64,000 nt of DNA from Dastarcus helophoroides (GCA_028583605.1 CM053337.1:15643639-15707638), one strand, 5' to 3'; counted from the stretch's first letter, positions 54,516 through 64,000 are shown. Notes: generated by a model from the sequence alone, not told the origin. Made by a program: numbers and translations.

Positions 54516-54894
54516 CTTCTTAATCTTAGTGGCAACCTTAGATAATAATGAATAGTCAAAGGTTGCAACCCAACGTGTATGAATCTCTCATGTCTTTCAT
54601 CTGCAACGAATATTTCACCCGTAACGAGTGATTTACTCGCATTAGCCATATAATCAGCTACCCAATTCTTAATTTTACGTTATTATAAAGAGGGAGCGCA
54701 TAAGCAATTGTAAAAACTAATTATTGTTGTAAAAATATATTCTGTGTCATTTGCTATGCTACAAATTCCAAGTAATTAAGAGCAAGTAATTAAGAGCAGG
54801 TAGTTAAGAGGAAATTATTTTAAAAAAATCTAATAAAATAAGAATGTCCATTTTTGTGTGCTAAACGCTAACAAAGTGATTTTTTTCTAATACT

Positions 54895-55024
54895 TTAAGT
54901 CGAACAATCAGATGCTTCCAAATCGTTGATGGATTTGAGCGAGATGCCAAACTCCTGATTACTCGGTTGAAGCACTAGATTCTGGTTCTTCTGCAAATCA
55001 TAGGTACGGTTAAAGAGTCCCCCG
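54895..55024 (-). CDS. VgR-B cytoplasmic tail exon
   Basis: Reads [22 protein letters not shown] and ends EASDCST with TAA at 54895-54897. The VgR-A NPGY is NRTY here, so the NPxY proline is lost. The C-terminal NPLVSV region is also absent. Confidence 0.83.
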
Positions 55025-58000
55025 CTGAAAAAACAAGTCGTTTAATGTGCTAGTAAAGCAATAAATATTCAATTTTTTTTTAATTCCGATTATTTAAGAA
55101 CGAGCCACTGTTTTTTGAAGTTTCAACATTTCCAAACTATGCTTTTGTCAAAATTTCCACCGTTCCTAAAACAGAAACTTTTTCTAAAAATTTCGACTTC
55201 AAAATTTCTTTTTTTAACATTTGGACTTTAAAAATTTCGCCTTTTTCTTCAATTAGATCATTTGGGAAAAAGAAAAAGGTTGGTTTAGGAAGTAAAAAAA
55301 GGTTGTCTAATCTTTTTGGATAAAATATTAGTTTGGAAGTATCTGGAAGAGTTTCTCGGGTTAAAACTCCTACCAATGACCACGCTTTGCAAGATACGTT
55401 AATGAATTTTGTAAAGCGTGGTCGTTTGTAGAAATTTATACAAATTTATTTATTTATATTTTTTTTATTTATACAAATTTTCGTCAAAATTGCTTCAGTA
55501 ATTGACCCATGAAAAGCTCACAAACAGAAAGACAACACACACCTTTTGATTTATACTTGACCTTTTTAAATTTCGATCTTTACTTAAAAATGTTGACTCG
55601 AAATTTTCGAAATTTCAGTCTAAACAGTTTCACTGTTTTTAACTTTTCCTCACGATAAAGTCTATCATGCTTTTACCTAACCTAACCCAACCTAACTCAA
55701 CCTAATCCAACTTAACCCAATTTAATCCAACCTAACCCAGACTAATCTAACCTAACCTAACCTAACCCAACCTAAACTAATCTAACCTAATCTAACCTAA
55801 CCTAACCTAACCTAATCTAATGTAACCTAACCTACCTAAAAAAGTTGACATTTTTATCCCAATCAAAGTCTACCTGAACTGAAAATCTCAACAGATAGTT
55901 TGGCAACTATAATATTGTTTATATTTTATAATTAAATTTGTAACAATATGAAAAAAAGTAACAAAAATGAAAAATTATCAGTGTACCTTATATCCACCTT
56001 AGCTTTGTTCTTTCTTCTGATGAAATAGTAGCACAGAAAACACCCAAAAATTACCCCCAAAAGAACTAAAGTTGCAACGAGTACTATCACACAAAGACTG
56101 AAATCAGACAATTTTTTTAAGTTATTGAGACAGCACGCATTGCTATAAAATACTCGATTTCGTTCATTACAATTACCTGAATCTTGGTACTTCGGGCATT
56201 TGGCACAAAGCTTCTAATTCATCGGAGTTATCACCGCAGTCATCGACTTTGTTGCAAATCCACTGATATCTAATACACTTTTTGTTGGCACATTTAAACT
56301 CGTCAGCTCCGCAATCGCAGCCCAATTCATCGTCTTGTAAAGGACATTCGAAGGTTCCATTGCAGCGAGCAGTTTGGGGCACACATATGCTCCTGTTGCT
56401 TATGCCGTTGTTACAGGTGAACGAAGCCGGAGGACAAGTTACAGATGTAGTTGTTAAGTCTGGTAAAAGTAAGTTAGAGAAGCATAATAACAGAAGCGTA
56501 GTTAGAGGAAGTATAGTTAGAGAAGCATAGTTAGAGAAGTATAGTTAGAGAAGCATAGTTAGAGAAGCATAGTTGGAGAAGCATAGTCAGAGAAGCATAG
56601 TTAGAGAAGCATAGTTGGAGAAGCATAGTCAGAGAAGCATAGTCAGAGAAGCATAGTTAGAGAAGCATAGTTAGAGAAGCATAGTTGGAGAAGCATAGTC
56701 AGAGAAGCATAGTTAAAGAAGCATAGCTTTCCTAGTAAGATAAAAAACATTTTTATAAATTTCCAGTTCTCTGGAAATTTCGAATGTTTATCAAAACTGG
56801 TTCCAGGTCTTTCCTAAGACTTTTCTTTCAAAATTTAACTGCAATCGAAAAATTTCAATCCAAAAATTTTAAAATTAGAGTTAAATTTTCTTTTTGCTTC
56901 TAAAATTTTAACTTTAAGCTCAATATTTTCTGCATCCTCTTTGCCAAGTTGTATATTCATTGCTTAAGCTCAAGACTTTAACTACAACTTCGAAGTTTCG
57001 ACTAATTGCGACATGAATTTACAAGCTAATGTTTTATTGTGTAATAGCAAAAAAATAAATAATAATTTTTGAACGCATTACCGTTGAAAGCAGACTGACT
57101 TAATTTAAAGTGGTTTGGCCTTTAAATCTGCATGTTTTTTTTTTCGATTAGCTTTCGTAGAGATAAAAGACACCCACCAGCGGTAAAAACATAGTTTTTT
57201 AGTGACAGATTCAAGTTGTTAACCAACAATTACTTACTGTTGCAAGTGTGCAGGTCCACTGAAAGTTTCTTGTGCTGTGGACAAGCGCACTTGTAGCCGC
57301 TGCCGCGTATTAAGCAAATATCGGAACAAAGAGCGAAGGCACATGGATTTTCCCTTTTTCCTCGCAAAGCCGGATGGAAAATGTGTATCCCGTAGATAGT
57401 TCCCTTGCTCAACCTAAAGATAGTGCGATTGTGCTTTCCTGTGAATTTATCACAAGTTTGTATCGAGCGAGTATCCCAATCTGACCAATATACATTATTC
57501 TCAAACACATCTAACGAGTAAGGGTGTTGAAGAACTCCTTCCATGATTATCTAAGGGTTAAATTGATGTAAAATGTGAAAAAATGTGGAAGATCGACTAA
57601 CTCTTCTATCGGTGCCATCAAGCTTGATGCTTTCCAGATTGTTTATCTTTGCATCAGTCCAGTAGAGTCTTTGATTAGGGTAATCTAAGGCCAAACCGTT
57701 TGGCCAGTATATCTTAGTTGAAACGAAAGCAATCTCCTCAGATCCATCCATTAGAGCGCGCCCTATTTTGGCTGGTTCGCCCCAATCAGTCCAGAACATC
57801 TCACTGAAATAAAGCAAATTTGAAACAGTGAGGACGTTCAGCTCATTCGTCGTCAAACGGTCTCCACAATTCCCTTATAAACACCCATTCAGTCACATTT
57901 TTCATTAAATTATTTGGAGATTTGAAGGAAAAATTAGATGAGAAAAAGAGCCAGTAAAATGAACTTCTTGTTTCTCAATAGGTTCATTGTAAAGTTAAAA

Positions 58001-60427
58001 ATTATAGATAAAATGTTGGGAGATAAACAACTGTTTTACGTTCTAAAGAAAAATCGATTACATTAGTTACAAAATCTTTGGGACTCACCCATCTTCAATA
58101 TTAAGCACAATAGCTCTTGGGTTTTTGACATCTTTCTTTATCAGAATTGAGCAAGACCTTCCATCTCTTGTGCATACTCCAATGTAACGCTCTGCAGCGT
58201 CAGTAAAGTAGATGTTGCCAGTTAACAAGTCAACTTCCAAGTCTTCAAAAGACCCCAGACCAAGAATCAGCAACTGAAGATATATATTTTTTTAATACCT
58301 AAACCTAAAGCATCAAACTATAATCCGGGATATTCTTAAGTGGTGTCATCTCAAACTATGATTTTCACATTTTTCTCTTCGTACTTTAATTTAAATTTGG
58401 GAAGAGTGACAAAATTAAAAAAAGCCAAATAAGGTGTAGCTGAGATAAATTTCGTTACTGATTTAAAAAAGCAGACATTAAAATACTGATGTACTGATTA
58501 TAGAGTATGAATTGGACACCTGCAGGAAAAGACTCATCTTCCAGCTTCAAAAAAACTCCAATCGAAATTCATAAAATATGGAGTAGCACTTCTAGATTCA
58601 TTAACCTAATTTAAAACTAAGTGAGATGTACAGAACATTTTAGAGGATTTTTCTTTATTATTATTTTATTCGGAAATGTAAACACGGCATCTTTTGTAAT
58701 TGTTTTGGACACGACGAATTTTTTTTTAGTCGTCAAAGCTATTGTGTGAACACATGGGTGGTATTGTAATATTTTTTTGGGCACAGCAAACTTTTTTTTA
58801 GTTAGATTTTGAGTTTTTTTAGTGAGTTTTCAGAGGATGCAATTTAGGAGTAGTTTCGTCATTTTGAGACCACCAATTCGTAACAGCCAGAGACTAGATA
58901 CAGCAAATTCTAAATTGAGTATACGAACCTCCTGTTGTGACCCATCCATAAGTGATCTGACAATACCTCTGTGTCCAGCTAATATATCCGCCCAATAGAC
59001 GTGTTTCCCATCGAAGGACACAGCAAGGGCTTGCTTCAGTTTCTTAGCAATCGAAACATACATTTTAGAATGTAGGAAATAACCCTGGACGTTCGTCTGC
59101 GAGTTGAACAACAATAAGGCTTCATCGCCCACAGTTTTACAACTTTTCTTGTCTTCTTGCAGAGTGTATTTCTCATCGCAAGAACAACTGTAGGATCCCG
59201 GGGAATTATGGCACTTTTGGTCGCAGATACCTTCGGAAAAATCAACCTATAGTACAAGGACAACTTTTGGTCATATTCAATTGAAATTGTGGACTGGGCA
59301 TTTGCCTATATAAAGTATCTCTCAGAATATAATAGCTTGGCTGTCGAAACTCGTTAGAGCAACCTTTGTTGTGTTTTTTAACTTTTCTTGGTTTCAGGAG
59401 ACAAGATTTGTATTTCAGTTTTTGAAGCTAATTCAAGGACCAGCCCGTTCCACCACAAAGAAGTATTAAATGACTTTGATGAACAAATTTGATGAAACTC
59501 GGATTTATCTAACTACTTAAATCGCTGGCGTGTTGTAAATTTAATTTTTAATTCAAGTACTTTAGCATCAAAGAAATTGACTTTCTACAAGAGATCGAAA
59601 TATAAAGCTGGTCCCCTGAATCTAAGAAAAATTAAAAAACACAATGCGTTTCGATAGCCAAGCTTCAGAGAGATACTGGAGATTTGTATTTCGATTTTTG
59701 AAGATAACCAAGGACCAGTCCGTCCCACGAAACTTCTATACAGAGACAAGGATGCTGTTAGAATGGGTGAATTCGATGATTGGGTTAAAACGCTTTCAAA
59801 ACTCACCATAAGTGTCGCACTCATTAATGTCCTGGCAAGTTTTGTCATCAAAAAAACGGTATCCTTTGTGGCAGATACACTTGGGGCCTGTTGGTAGCTG
59901 CACACACCGATGGAAACACTGGTGGTGCTTGCAAGACATATGAGGAACAATGCAAAAGTCACCTTCATCAGATCTATCCAAGCAGTGAGGTGTACCATCA
60001 CACACTTCTTTCAAATCGAGACACTTCTTCTCATCGTTGCAGAGGAATTTTGCGTTGTCCCACGTACAATCTTCGGCGCTTGTATCATTTGCAGCGACTA
60101 GAAAAATGCGAACTATTAGATGCACCTTTGCTTGTGCGAACGAATGAGTACGAGTTGTACGAATAAGTACAGTACTTACTACAATCGATTTCATCGCTTC
60201 CATCTCTGCAATCGTCGTAACCATCACAGACCCATTCATTTGGCTACATACACGTTATTGTTGCAGGTAAAAGTACCACCACCATTCGAGACGTTACAAA
60301 CGATGGTTTCATCGGAACCATCGGGGCAATCTGGAAATCCATCGCACACCCAAACTTTAGGAATGCAAAGTCTGTCTTTGCATCTCCATTCTGCATCTGA
60401 GCAAGACAAGTTCATACTGGATAGTTT
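54895..60427 (-). CDS. truncated tandem paralogue of vitellogenin receptor (VgR-B), 5' end outside window, first visible exon disrupted
   Basis: Nine exons align one to one with VgR-A exons 3-8, 15, 19 and 20: 60180-60427, 59807-60097, 58929-59230, 58089-58273, 57602-57803, 57238-57550, 56177-56459, 55987-56097 and 54895-55024. Counterparts of exons 9-14 and 16-18 are missing. Even so, exon 8 (phase 1) joins exon 15 (phase 1), and the exon 15 copy (phase 2) joins the membrane exon in frame. The predicted chain is LDLa, two EGFs, one propeller, EGF, two LDLa, membrane segment and a short tail, a layout closer to LDLR/VLDLR than to VgR. Against function: the exon 3 copy has a one-base insertion with a stop and lost cysteines, and no exon 1-2 copies are seen up to base 64000. 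It may be a young pseudogene or a reduced receptor with another 5' end. Function is unproven. Confidence 0.8.
55025..55672. other. VgR-B last intron, non-repeat part
   Basis: AT-rich. CATTGGTAGG-like sequence near 55370 and GTAAAGCGTGGTCGTTTGTA near 55412, with GACCACGCTTTGC at 55377, form a local inverted repeat. No coding region is supported. Confidence 0.45.
55673..55836. repeat. interstitial telomere-like (CCTAA)n block
   Basis: About 160 bp of CCTAA, the complement of the common insect telomere unit TTAGG, with variants CCCAA, CTCAA and TCTAA. It lies in the last intron of VgR-B. Confidence 0.85.
55987..56097 (-). CDS. VgR-B membrane-spanning exon
   Basis: Acceptor GATTTCAG in phase 2 (phase 0 in VgR-A). 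It reads about 26 hydrophobic residues ([19 protein letters not shown]...) then RRKNK. It lacks the juxtamembrane stalk of VgR-A. Donor GTACAC. Confidence 0.83.
56177..56459 (-). CDS. VgR-B exon 15 copy: hybrid LDLa and one LDLa
   Basis: Acceptor TTTTACCAG. An internal deletion joins the first half of LDLa 5 ([11 protein letters not shown]) to the second half of LDLa 6 (ICVPQTARC), giving one LDLa that still has six cysteines. The next LDLa is complete but has CNKVDDC where VgR-A has CDKVDDC, a calcium-ligand position. Donor GTAATT. Confidence 0.87.
56485..56730. repeat. 16-bp minisatellite next to VgR-B acceptor, about 15 copies
   Basis: AGAGAAGCATAGTTAG repeats with T/C and A/G variants. 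It starts 26 bp from the acceptor of the 56177-56459 exon. On the transcribed strand it reads CTTCTCT-rich, like a repeated polypyrimidine tract. Confidence 0.93.
56731..57237. other. VgR-B intron where exons 9-14 would be
   Basis: AT-rich unique sequence. I see no trace of propeller 2 or the first half of the second ligand-binding domain. Confidence 0.6.
57238..57550 (-). CDS. VgR-B exon 8: last blades and EGF
   Basis: 313 nt as in VgR-A. VYWSDW and an EGF with all six cysteines. Donor GTAAGT; phase 1, matching the next retained exon 780 bp away. Confidence 0.88.
57602..57803 (-). CDS. VgR-B exon 7: two propeller blades
   Basis: 202 nt as in VgR-A, with [16 protein letters not shown] and RLYWTDAK unchanged. 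Donor GTTAGT. Confidence 0.88.
57804..58928. other. VgR-B introns around the exon 6 copy
   Basis: Outside the exon at 58089-58273, this is AT-rich sequence with no further gene. 58690-58800 has two similar GACACGACGAATTTTTTTTTAG/GGCACAGCAAACTTTTTTT blocks. Confidence 0.45.
58089..58273 (-). CDS. VgR-B exon 6: propeller blade
   Basis: 185 nt, one codon shorter than in VgR-A, keeping LTGNIYFTD and [10 protein letters not shown]. Donor GTGAGT. Confidence 0.87.
58929..59230 (-). CDS. VgR-B exon 5: EGF and start of propeller
   Basis: 302 nt as in VgR-A. VYWADI replaces VYWTDI. Unlike VgR-A, its acceptor has no tandem array next to it. Donor GTTCGT. Confidence 0.87.
59322..59462. mobile_element. 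foldback element half-copy
   Basis: Right arm with GGCTGTCGAAACTCGTTAGA, CTTGGTTTCAGGAGACAAG and CAAGGACCAGCCCGTTCC, in VgR-B intron 4. Confidence 0.75.
59596..59735. mobile_element. foldback element copy, shortened
   Basis: GGTCCCCTGAATCTAAGAAA, then AATGCGTTTCGATAGCCAAG, and a truncated right arm ending CCAAGGACCAGTCCGTCCC. Confidence 0.72.
59807..60097 (-). CDS. VgR-B exon 4: LDLa 5, EGF, start of second EGF
   Basis: 291 nt, the same length as in VgR-A, with all cysteines kept and DINECDTYG at the end. Acceptor TTTTTCTAG, donor GTGAGT. Confidence 0.88.
60180..60427 (-). pseudogene. VgR-B exon 3 copy: LDLa 3 intact, LDLa 4 disrupted
   Basis: LDLa 3 is intact (SDETIVC). In LDLa 4 the first cysteine is replaced (SNGGGTFTC against SNCGGNFTC) and another cysteine codon reads TAT. 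One extra T near 60238-60243 brings in a TGA and shifts the frame. The exon is 248 nt against 247 in VgR-A; beyond the insertion WVCDG and SDEIDC are preserved. Confidence 0.85.
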
Positions 60428-60649
60428 CTAAAATTGTATTTGGCTTCACCATAGCGCTTAGGCACACTTTAAGAAAAATTGCAAGAGAGCCCAAATCATT
60501 AATTTTTTGCCAGCTGATAACGCTGGATTCAGCGTTTAAAATTCAACAACCATCAAGTATTGGAAACCTCTGGTTGAATCTAAAGCAACTTATAATCAAT
60601 TGGTATTTTGTTTGCGCTTTTTTACTCTTTTTCTCAATGTTTCATAAAT

Positions 60650-60767
60650 TGAAATACAAATCTTGTCCCCTGAAACCAAGAAAGATCTTTCTTGGTTTCA
60701 GGGGACAAAATTTGTATTTCAAGTTTTTGAAGATAACGAAAGACCAGTCCGTTCCACCAAAATCAGT
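60650..60767. mobile_element. foldback element copy with collapsed centre
   Basis: Arms CCCCTGAAACCAAGAAAG and CTTTCTTGGTTTCAGGGG meet directly; the tail is CCAGTCCGTTCCACC. Confidence 0.78.
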
Positions 60768-61128
60768 GTCGCAGCAAAACTATTAGTGTAGTTTTCGTGG
60801 AGATCCACGGTTCCACAATAAACCAAATTCTGGTGGTGGGATATGAAAAAATGAAGAAAGAATCCTGATACTGTTCTGCTTCAAACACCAGGGCAATTTC
60901 ACTACAAAGCAACTTGCTCCTGCTGGTTAGATGGAATTCGATTTGTCGTTTCCTGGTTAAAAAAAAAGCAAAATCTGTGGTGGACAAACGAAATAATCGG
61001 GTGGAAAACCATCCCGATATTGCTTTTGTTCAGACAAGTATTGAGAGGAGGCACCGATGTGACATATTCTGTTTCAGAATATGTCACATATTCTGAAACA
61101 GATTGGTACCTCAACAATATATTAGATC
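60768..61128. other. VgR-B upstream intron, unique part
   Basis: No gene recognised. Contains a perfect 13-bp hairpin GTGACATATTCTG/CAGAATATGTCAC at 61059-61087 with a 3-nt loop. Confidence 0.5.
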
Positions 61129-61260
61129 AGGGGTCGGCAAACCGTGGCTCGCGAGCCGCATGCGGCTCTTTAAATTCCCATAAAAAAATAAATACATAAA
61201 AGCTAGAGCGAATAGATACGCAGACATTCATTAAACAAGTGACCAGCAGAAATTGAAATT
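61129..61260. mobile_element. hAT-like transposon end
   Basis: CAGGGGTCGGCAAACCGTGG followed by CTCGCGAGCC and GCATGCGGCTCTTT has the style of hAT-type terminal sequence. A degraded relative lies at 12380-12480. No second end is visible in the window. Confidence 0.5.
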
Positions 61261-64000
61261 TCCAAAAACACTTTTCTAGGAATTTTTACGTTTTACTTAA
61301 ATTCTGACAAAAAGTAATGATTCCAAAAAGTATTTTTCCAAAATTTTTGATTGATTTGTATTAACAGTTTGAGAAAAAACATGAAATTTAAAATTTCCAG
61401 AAAAAGACCAACTTGGAGAGCCGAAATTTCTAAAATATATTTTTCTCATGATTTTTACTTTTTTATTTGTAAATTTTCGACAACCTTGAGATTGTGTGAA
61501 AAAAGGTGAATTACTTTTTGTGAGAAAATTAATCTAAATTTACAGAAACGGTATCAAAGTTCGAAATAAAAGCTGAAATTTCCAGAAAAAGCCGAATTTT
61601 GAGAAAAAGAGATTTGGAACAAATTGAGAAAACGGAAGAGATTTCAAAAAAATTGAAAAAAAGGAAGAGATTTCGAAAAATATGAATTTATCAAAAGTTC
61701 TCAATAAAAGGTAAAATTTTATTTAAAAAAACCGTAAAATTTCAACAATAGATTTGAACCCAGGACAATTTAAAAACCTCAAATTTTTAGACAATTTTTA
61801 ATTTTTTGAAATATAGTTAAATTTCGAAAAGAGAAATTGTAAAAATTAACTGGAAGCTTAGAAAAAATTGTCGTTCTCTAAAAAGAGTCTAAGTTTTTCA
61901 GAGAAGAAGAAAAAAGTCAAATTTTAGGAAAAATTTCAAGGAAAAAGTCAAAATATTAAGAAAAGCTTTAAATTGCGACAAAAAATTTACAATTTTCTAG
62001 AGAAAATTAAATTTTAAGAATCAATTTAAAATTTCAAAAACAAGACAATTTAAAAAAAATCCAAATTTTCAGATAAATTCGAATTTTGAGACAACTTATA
62101 GAATAATTTGGAAAGAAAAGTCCAAGAAAATGTCAAGAAAAGTGTTTTAACTTAAAAAAAGGTCAACATTTCTCGGAAAAGGCCAAATTTTGAAAAAAAG
62201 GAAGAGATTTCAAAAAATATGAATTTATTAAAAGTTCTCAATAAAAGGAAAAATTTTATAAAAAAAAACAGTTAGAATTTCGACAATAGATTTAAACCCA
62301 GGACAATTGAAAAACCTGAAATTTTTAGACAGTTTTTAATTTTTTAAAATATAGTAAAATTTCGAAGAGAGAAATTGTAAAAATTAAGCGGAAGCTTAGA
62401 AAAAATTGTCGTTCTCTAAAAAGAGTCTAAGTTTTTCAGTGAAGAGGAAAAAATTGAAACACAGAACTTGTCCCCTGAAACCAAGAAAGATTAAAAAACA
62501 CAACAAAGGTTGCTCTAACGCGTTTCGACAGTCAAGCTGTCATCTTCAGAGGAAAAAAGTCTAATTTTAAGAAGAATTTCATGGAAAAAGTCTAGAACAG
62601 CTAGAAATTTCGATAAAAAATTGCAATTTTCCCGAGATGGCTAAATTTTCAGAATAAATTTGCAACTTCGAGAACAAGAATTTAAAAAAACTCCAAATTT
62701 TCAGGTAAATTCGAATTTTGAGAAAATTCGTAAAATACTTTCGACAGAAAATTCCAAGAAAATTTCGAGGTGTTGAACTTCAAAAAAAGGTCAAAATTTC
62801 CGAGAAAAATTTGAATTTTGAAAAAAGGAAGAGATTTCGAAAAAAATTGGGAAAAATGAAGAAATTAAAAATACTTTCGAAAGAAAATTCCAAGGAAATT
62901 TCGAGGACTGTTGAACTTTAAAAAAAGATCAACATTTCCCAGAAAAATTTGAATTTTGAGAAAAAGGAAGAGATTTCGAATAAAATGGGAAAAATGAAGA
63001 AATAAAAATGAATTTGCCTAATTGGGAAAAAAGAGAAATTTCGAAAAAAATGAATTTACCGAAAGTTCTACAAATAGGCAATATTTTAGAAAAAAACACG
63101 TCGAATTTCGACAATAGATTGAAACCAAAAACAAATTTAAAACCTGAAATTTGCAGAAAATTTTGAATTTTTTGAAAAATTGCAAAATTCGAAAAGAGAA
63201 ATTGTAAGAATAAACTGGAAGCGTAGAAACAATTGTTGAAATTTAAAAAAGTCGAAGTCTTTCAGAGAAGAAGAAAAAACTCAAATTTTAGGAAAAATTT
63301 CAAGGGAAAAGTCTAAATTTTAAGAAAAGCTCGAAACCTCGACAAAAAATATATAATTTTTCCGAGAAAGTTAAATTTTGAGATTTTGAAATTTCGAAAA
63401 CAAGATGATTTAAAAAACATCCAAATTTTCAGATAAATTCGAATTTTGAGAAAATTTGTAAAATAATTTTGAAAGAAAATTTCAAGAAAATTTCGAGAAG
63501 TGTTTAACTTCCAAAAAAGCCGAATTTTGAGAAAAAGGAAAAGATTTCGAATTGGGAAAATGAATTAGATTAAAAATGGATGAATTTGCCCAAAGTTCTC
63601 AAATAAGAGCAAAATTTCAGAAAAAAACGTCGAATTCCGACAATAAATTGAAACCCAACATAAATTTAAGAATTTAAAATTTTTATATAAAAAGGAAATT
63701 GTAAAAATAAACTAGAAGCTTAAAAAAAAGTATCCATTTTTAAAAAAGTCGAGGTTTTGCAGAGAAGTAGAAAAAAGACAAATTTTAGTAAAAATTTTAG
63801 GAAAAAAGTCGAAATTTTAAGAAAAATTCTAAATTTCGATAAAAATTTACAATTTTCCAGAGAAAAATAACTTTTGAGAATAAATTTGGTATTTTAAAAA
63901 CAAGAGGAATTAAAAAAAACTCCAAATTTTCAGATAAATCGATGAGAAAATTGGTAAAATAATTTCAAAACAAAGAGAATGTCCAATTTCTAGAAATGTT
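61261..64000. repeat. AT-rich satellite-like array, related to 12.8-15.3 kb
   Basis: A-rich units with GCCGAATTTTGAGAAAAAG, GAATTTATCAAAAGTTCTC and CGACAATAGATTGAAACC recur in blocks of several hundred bp. The same strings occur at 12.9-14.7 kb. No exon 1 or 2 of VgR-B is seen in it. Confidence 0.82.
62455..62552. mobile_element. foldback element left half
   Basis: GAAACACAGAACTTGTCCCC through AACGCGTTTCGACAGTCAAG to CATCTTCAGAG, inserted into the AT array. Confidence 0.78.

Noticed and set aside
60440..64000. Exons 1 and 2 of VgR-B
   Set aside because: I searched the - strand for further LDLa or signal-peptide coding and found only repeats. They are either beyond the window or lost.

Overview
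The window is AT-rich animal nuclear DNA, almost certainly from an insect. It has spliced genes with GT-AG introns, a receptor with the 5+8 LDL-receptor class A (LDLa) layout of insect vitellogenin receptors, non-LTR retrotransposons, a tRNA-derived SINE and CCTAA/TTAGG telomere-type repeats. A beetle is plausible, but the sequence does not settle the order.

Four protein-coding loci are supported. (1) On the + strand, 3217-11307, is a secreted chitin-binding mucin-like protein: signal peptide, three N-terminal six-cysteine CBM14/ChtBD2 modules, a Ser/Thr-rich repeat region and a fourth CBM14 module. (2) Inside its last intron, on the - strand at 9879-10415, is an intronless ORF of 178 residues with a possible N-terminal acylation signal and a repeated EEFEAGWK motif; its function is unknown. 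(3) On the - strand, 49653 down to 11588, is a complete vitellogenin receptor (called VgR-A here). Twenty coding exons join in a continuous frame to about 1769 residues: 5 LDLa, EGFs, two YWTD propellers, 8 LDLa, EGFs, a third propeller, one membrane segment and an FxNPxY tail. (4) Upstream on the same strand, 60427 down to 54895, is a tandem paralogue (VgR-B). It has lost the equivalents of exons 9-14 and 16-18, yet its remaining exons still join in frame from exon 4 to the stop. Its first visible exon carries a one-base insertion, a stop and lost cysteines, so it is either a decaying copy or a reduced receptor with a different 5' end. Its 5' end is not in the window.

Most of the rest is intron and spacer built from tandem arrays and mobile elements. 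From left to right: decayed LINE (1-2790); AT-rich array (6.3-9.5 kb); 127-bp array (9.5-9.9 kb); SINE (10.6-11.1 kb); AT-rich arrays (12.8-15.3 kb); 221-bp array (16.1-19.5 and 21.7-22.8 kb, on both sides of VgR-A exon 17); RNase H-type LINE (24.3-25.6 kb); 283-bp array (26.3-27.6 kb); LINE fragments (28.5-30.9 and 35.7-36.3 kb); a TCGAAATTTCGA-rich array (31.9-34.7 kb); a 160-174-bp array made of copied splice-acceptor sequence (39.0-41.3 kb); a CCAATGGT array (42.0-43.0 kb); a ~100-bp array (47.8-49.2 kb); a ~170-bp satellite between the two receptor genes (51.8-54.5 kb); a telomere-like block (55.7 kb); a 16-bp minisatellite (56.5 kb); and another AT-rich array (61.4-64 kb). A foldback element with a hammerhead-ribozyme-like core recurs about a dozen times.

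Functional reading: VgR-A is expected to take up yolk protein precursor into oocytes by clathrin-mediated endocytosis. The mucin is expected to sit on a chitinous surface such as peritrophic matrix or cuticle. It converges on VgR-A, with poly(A) signals about 65 bp apart. Nothing in the sequence links the two proteins functionally.
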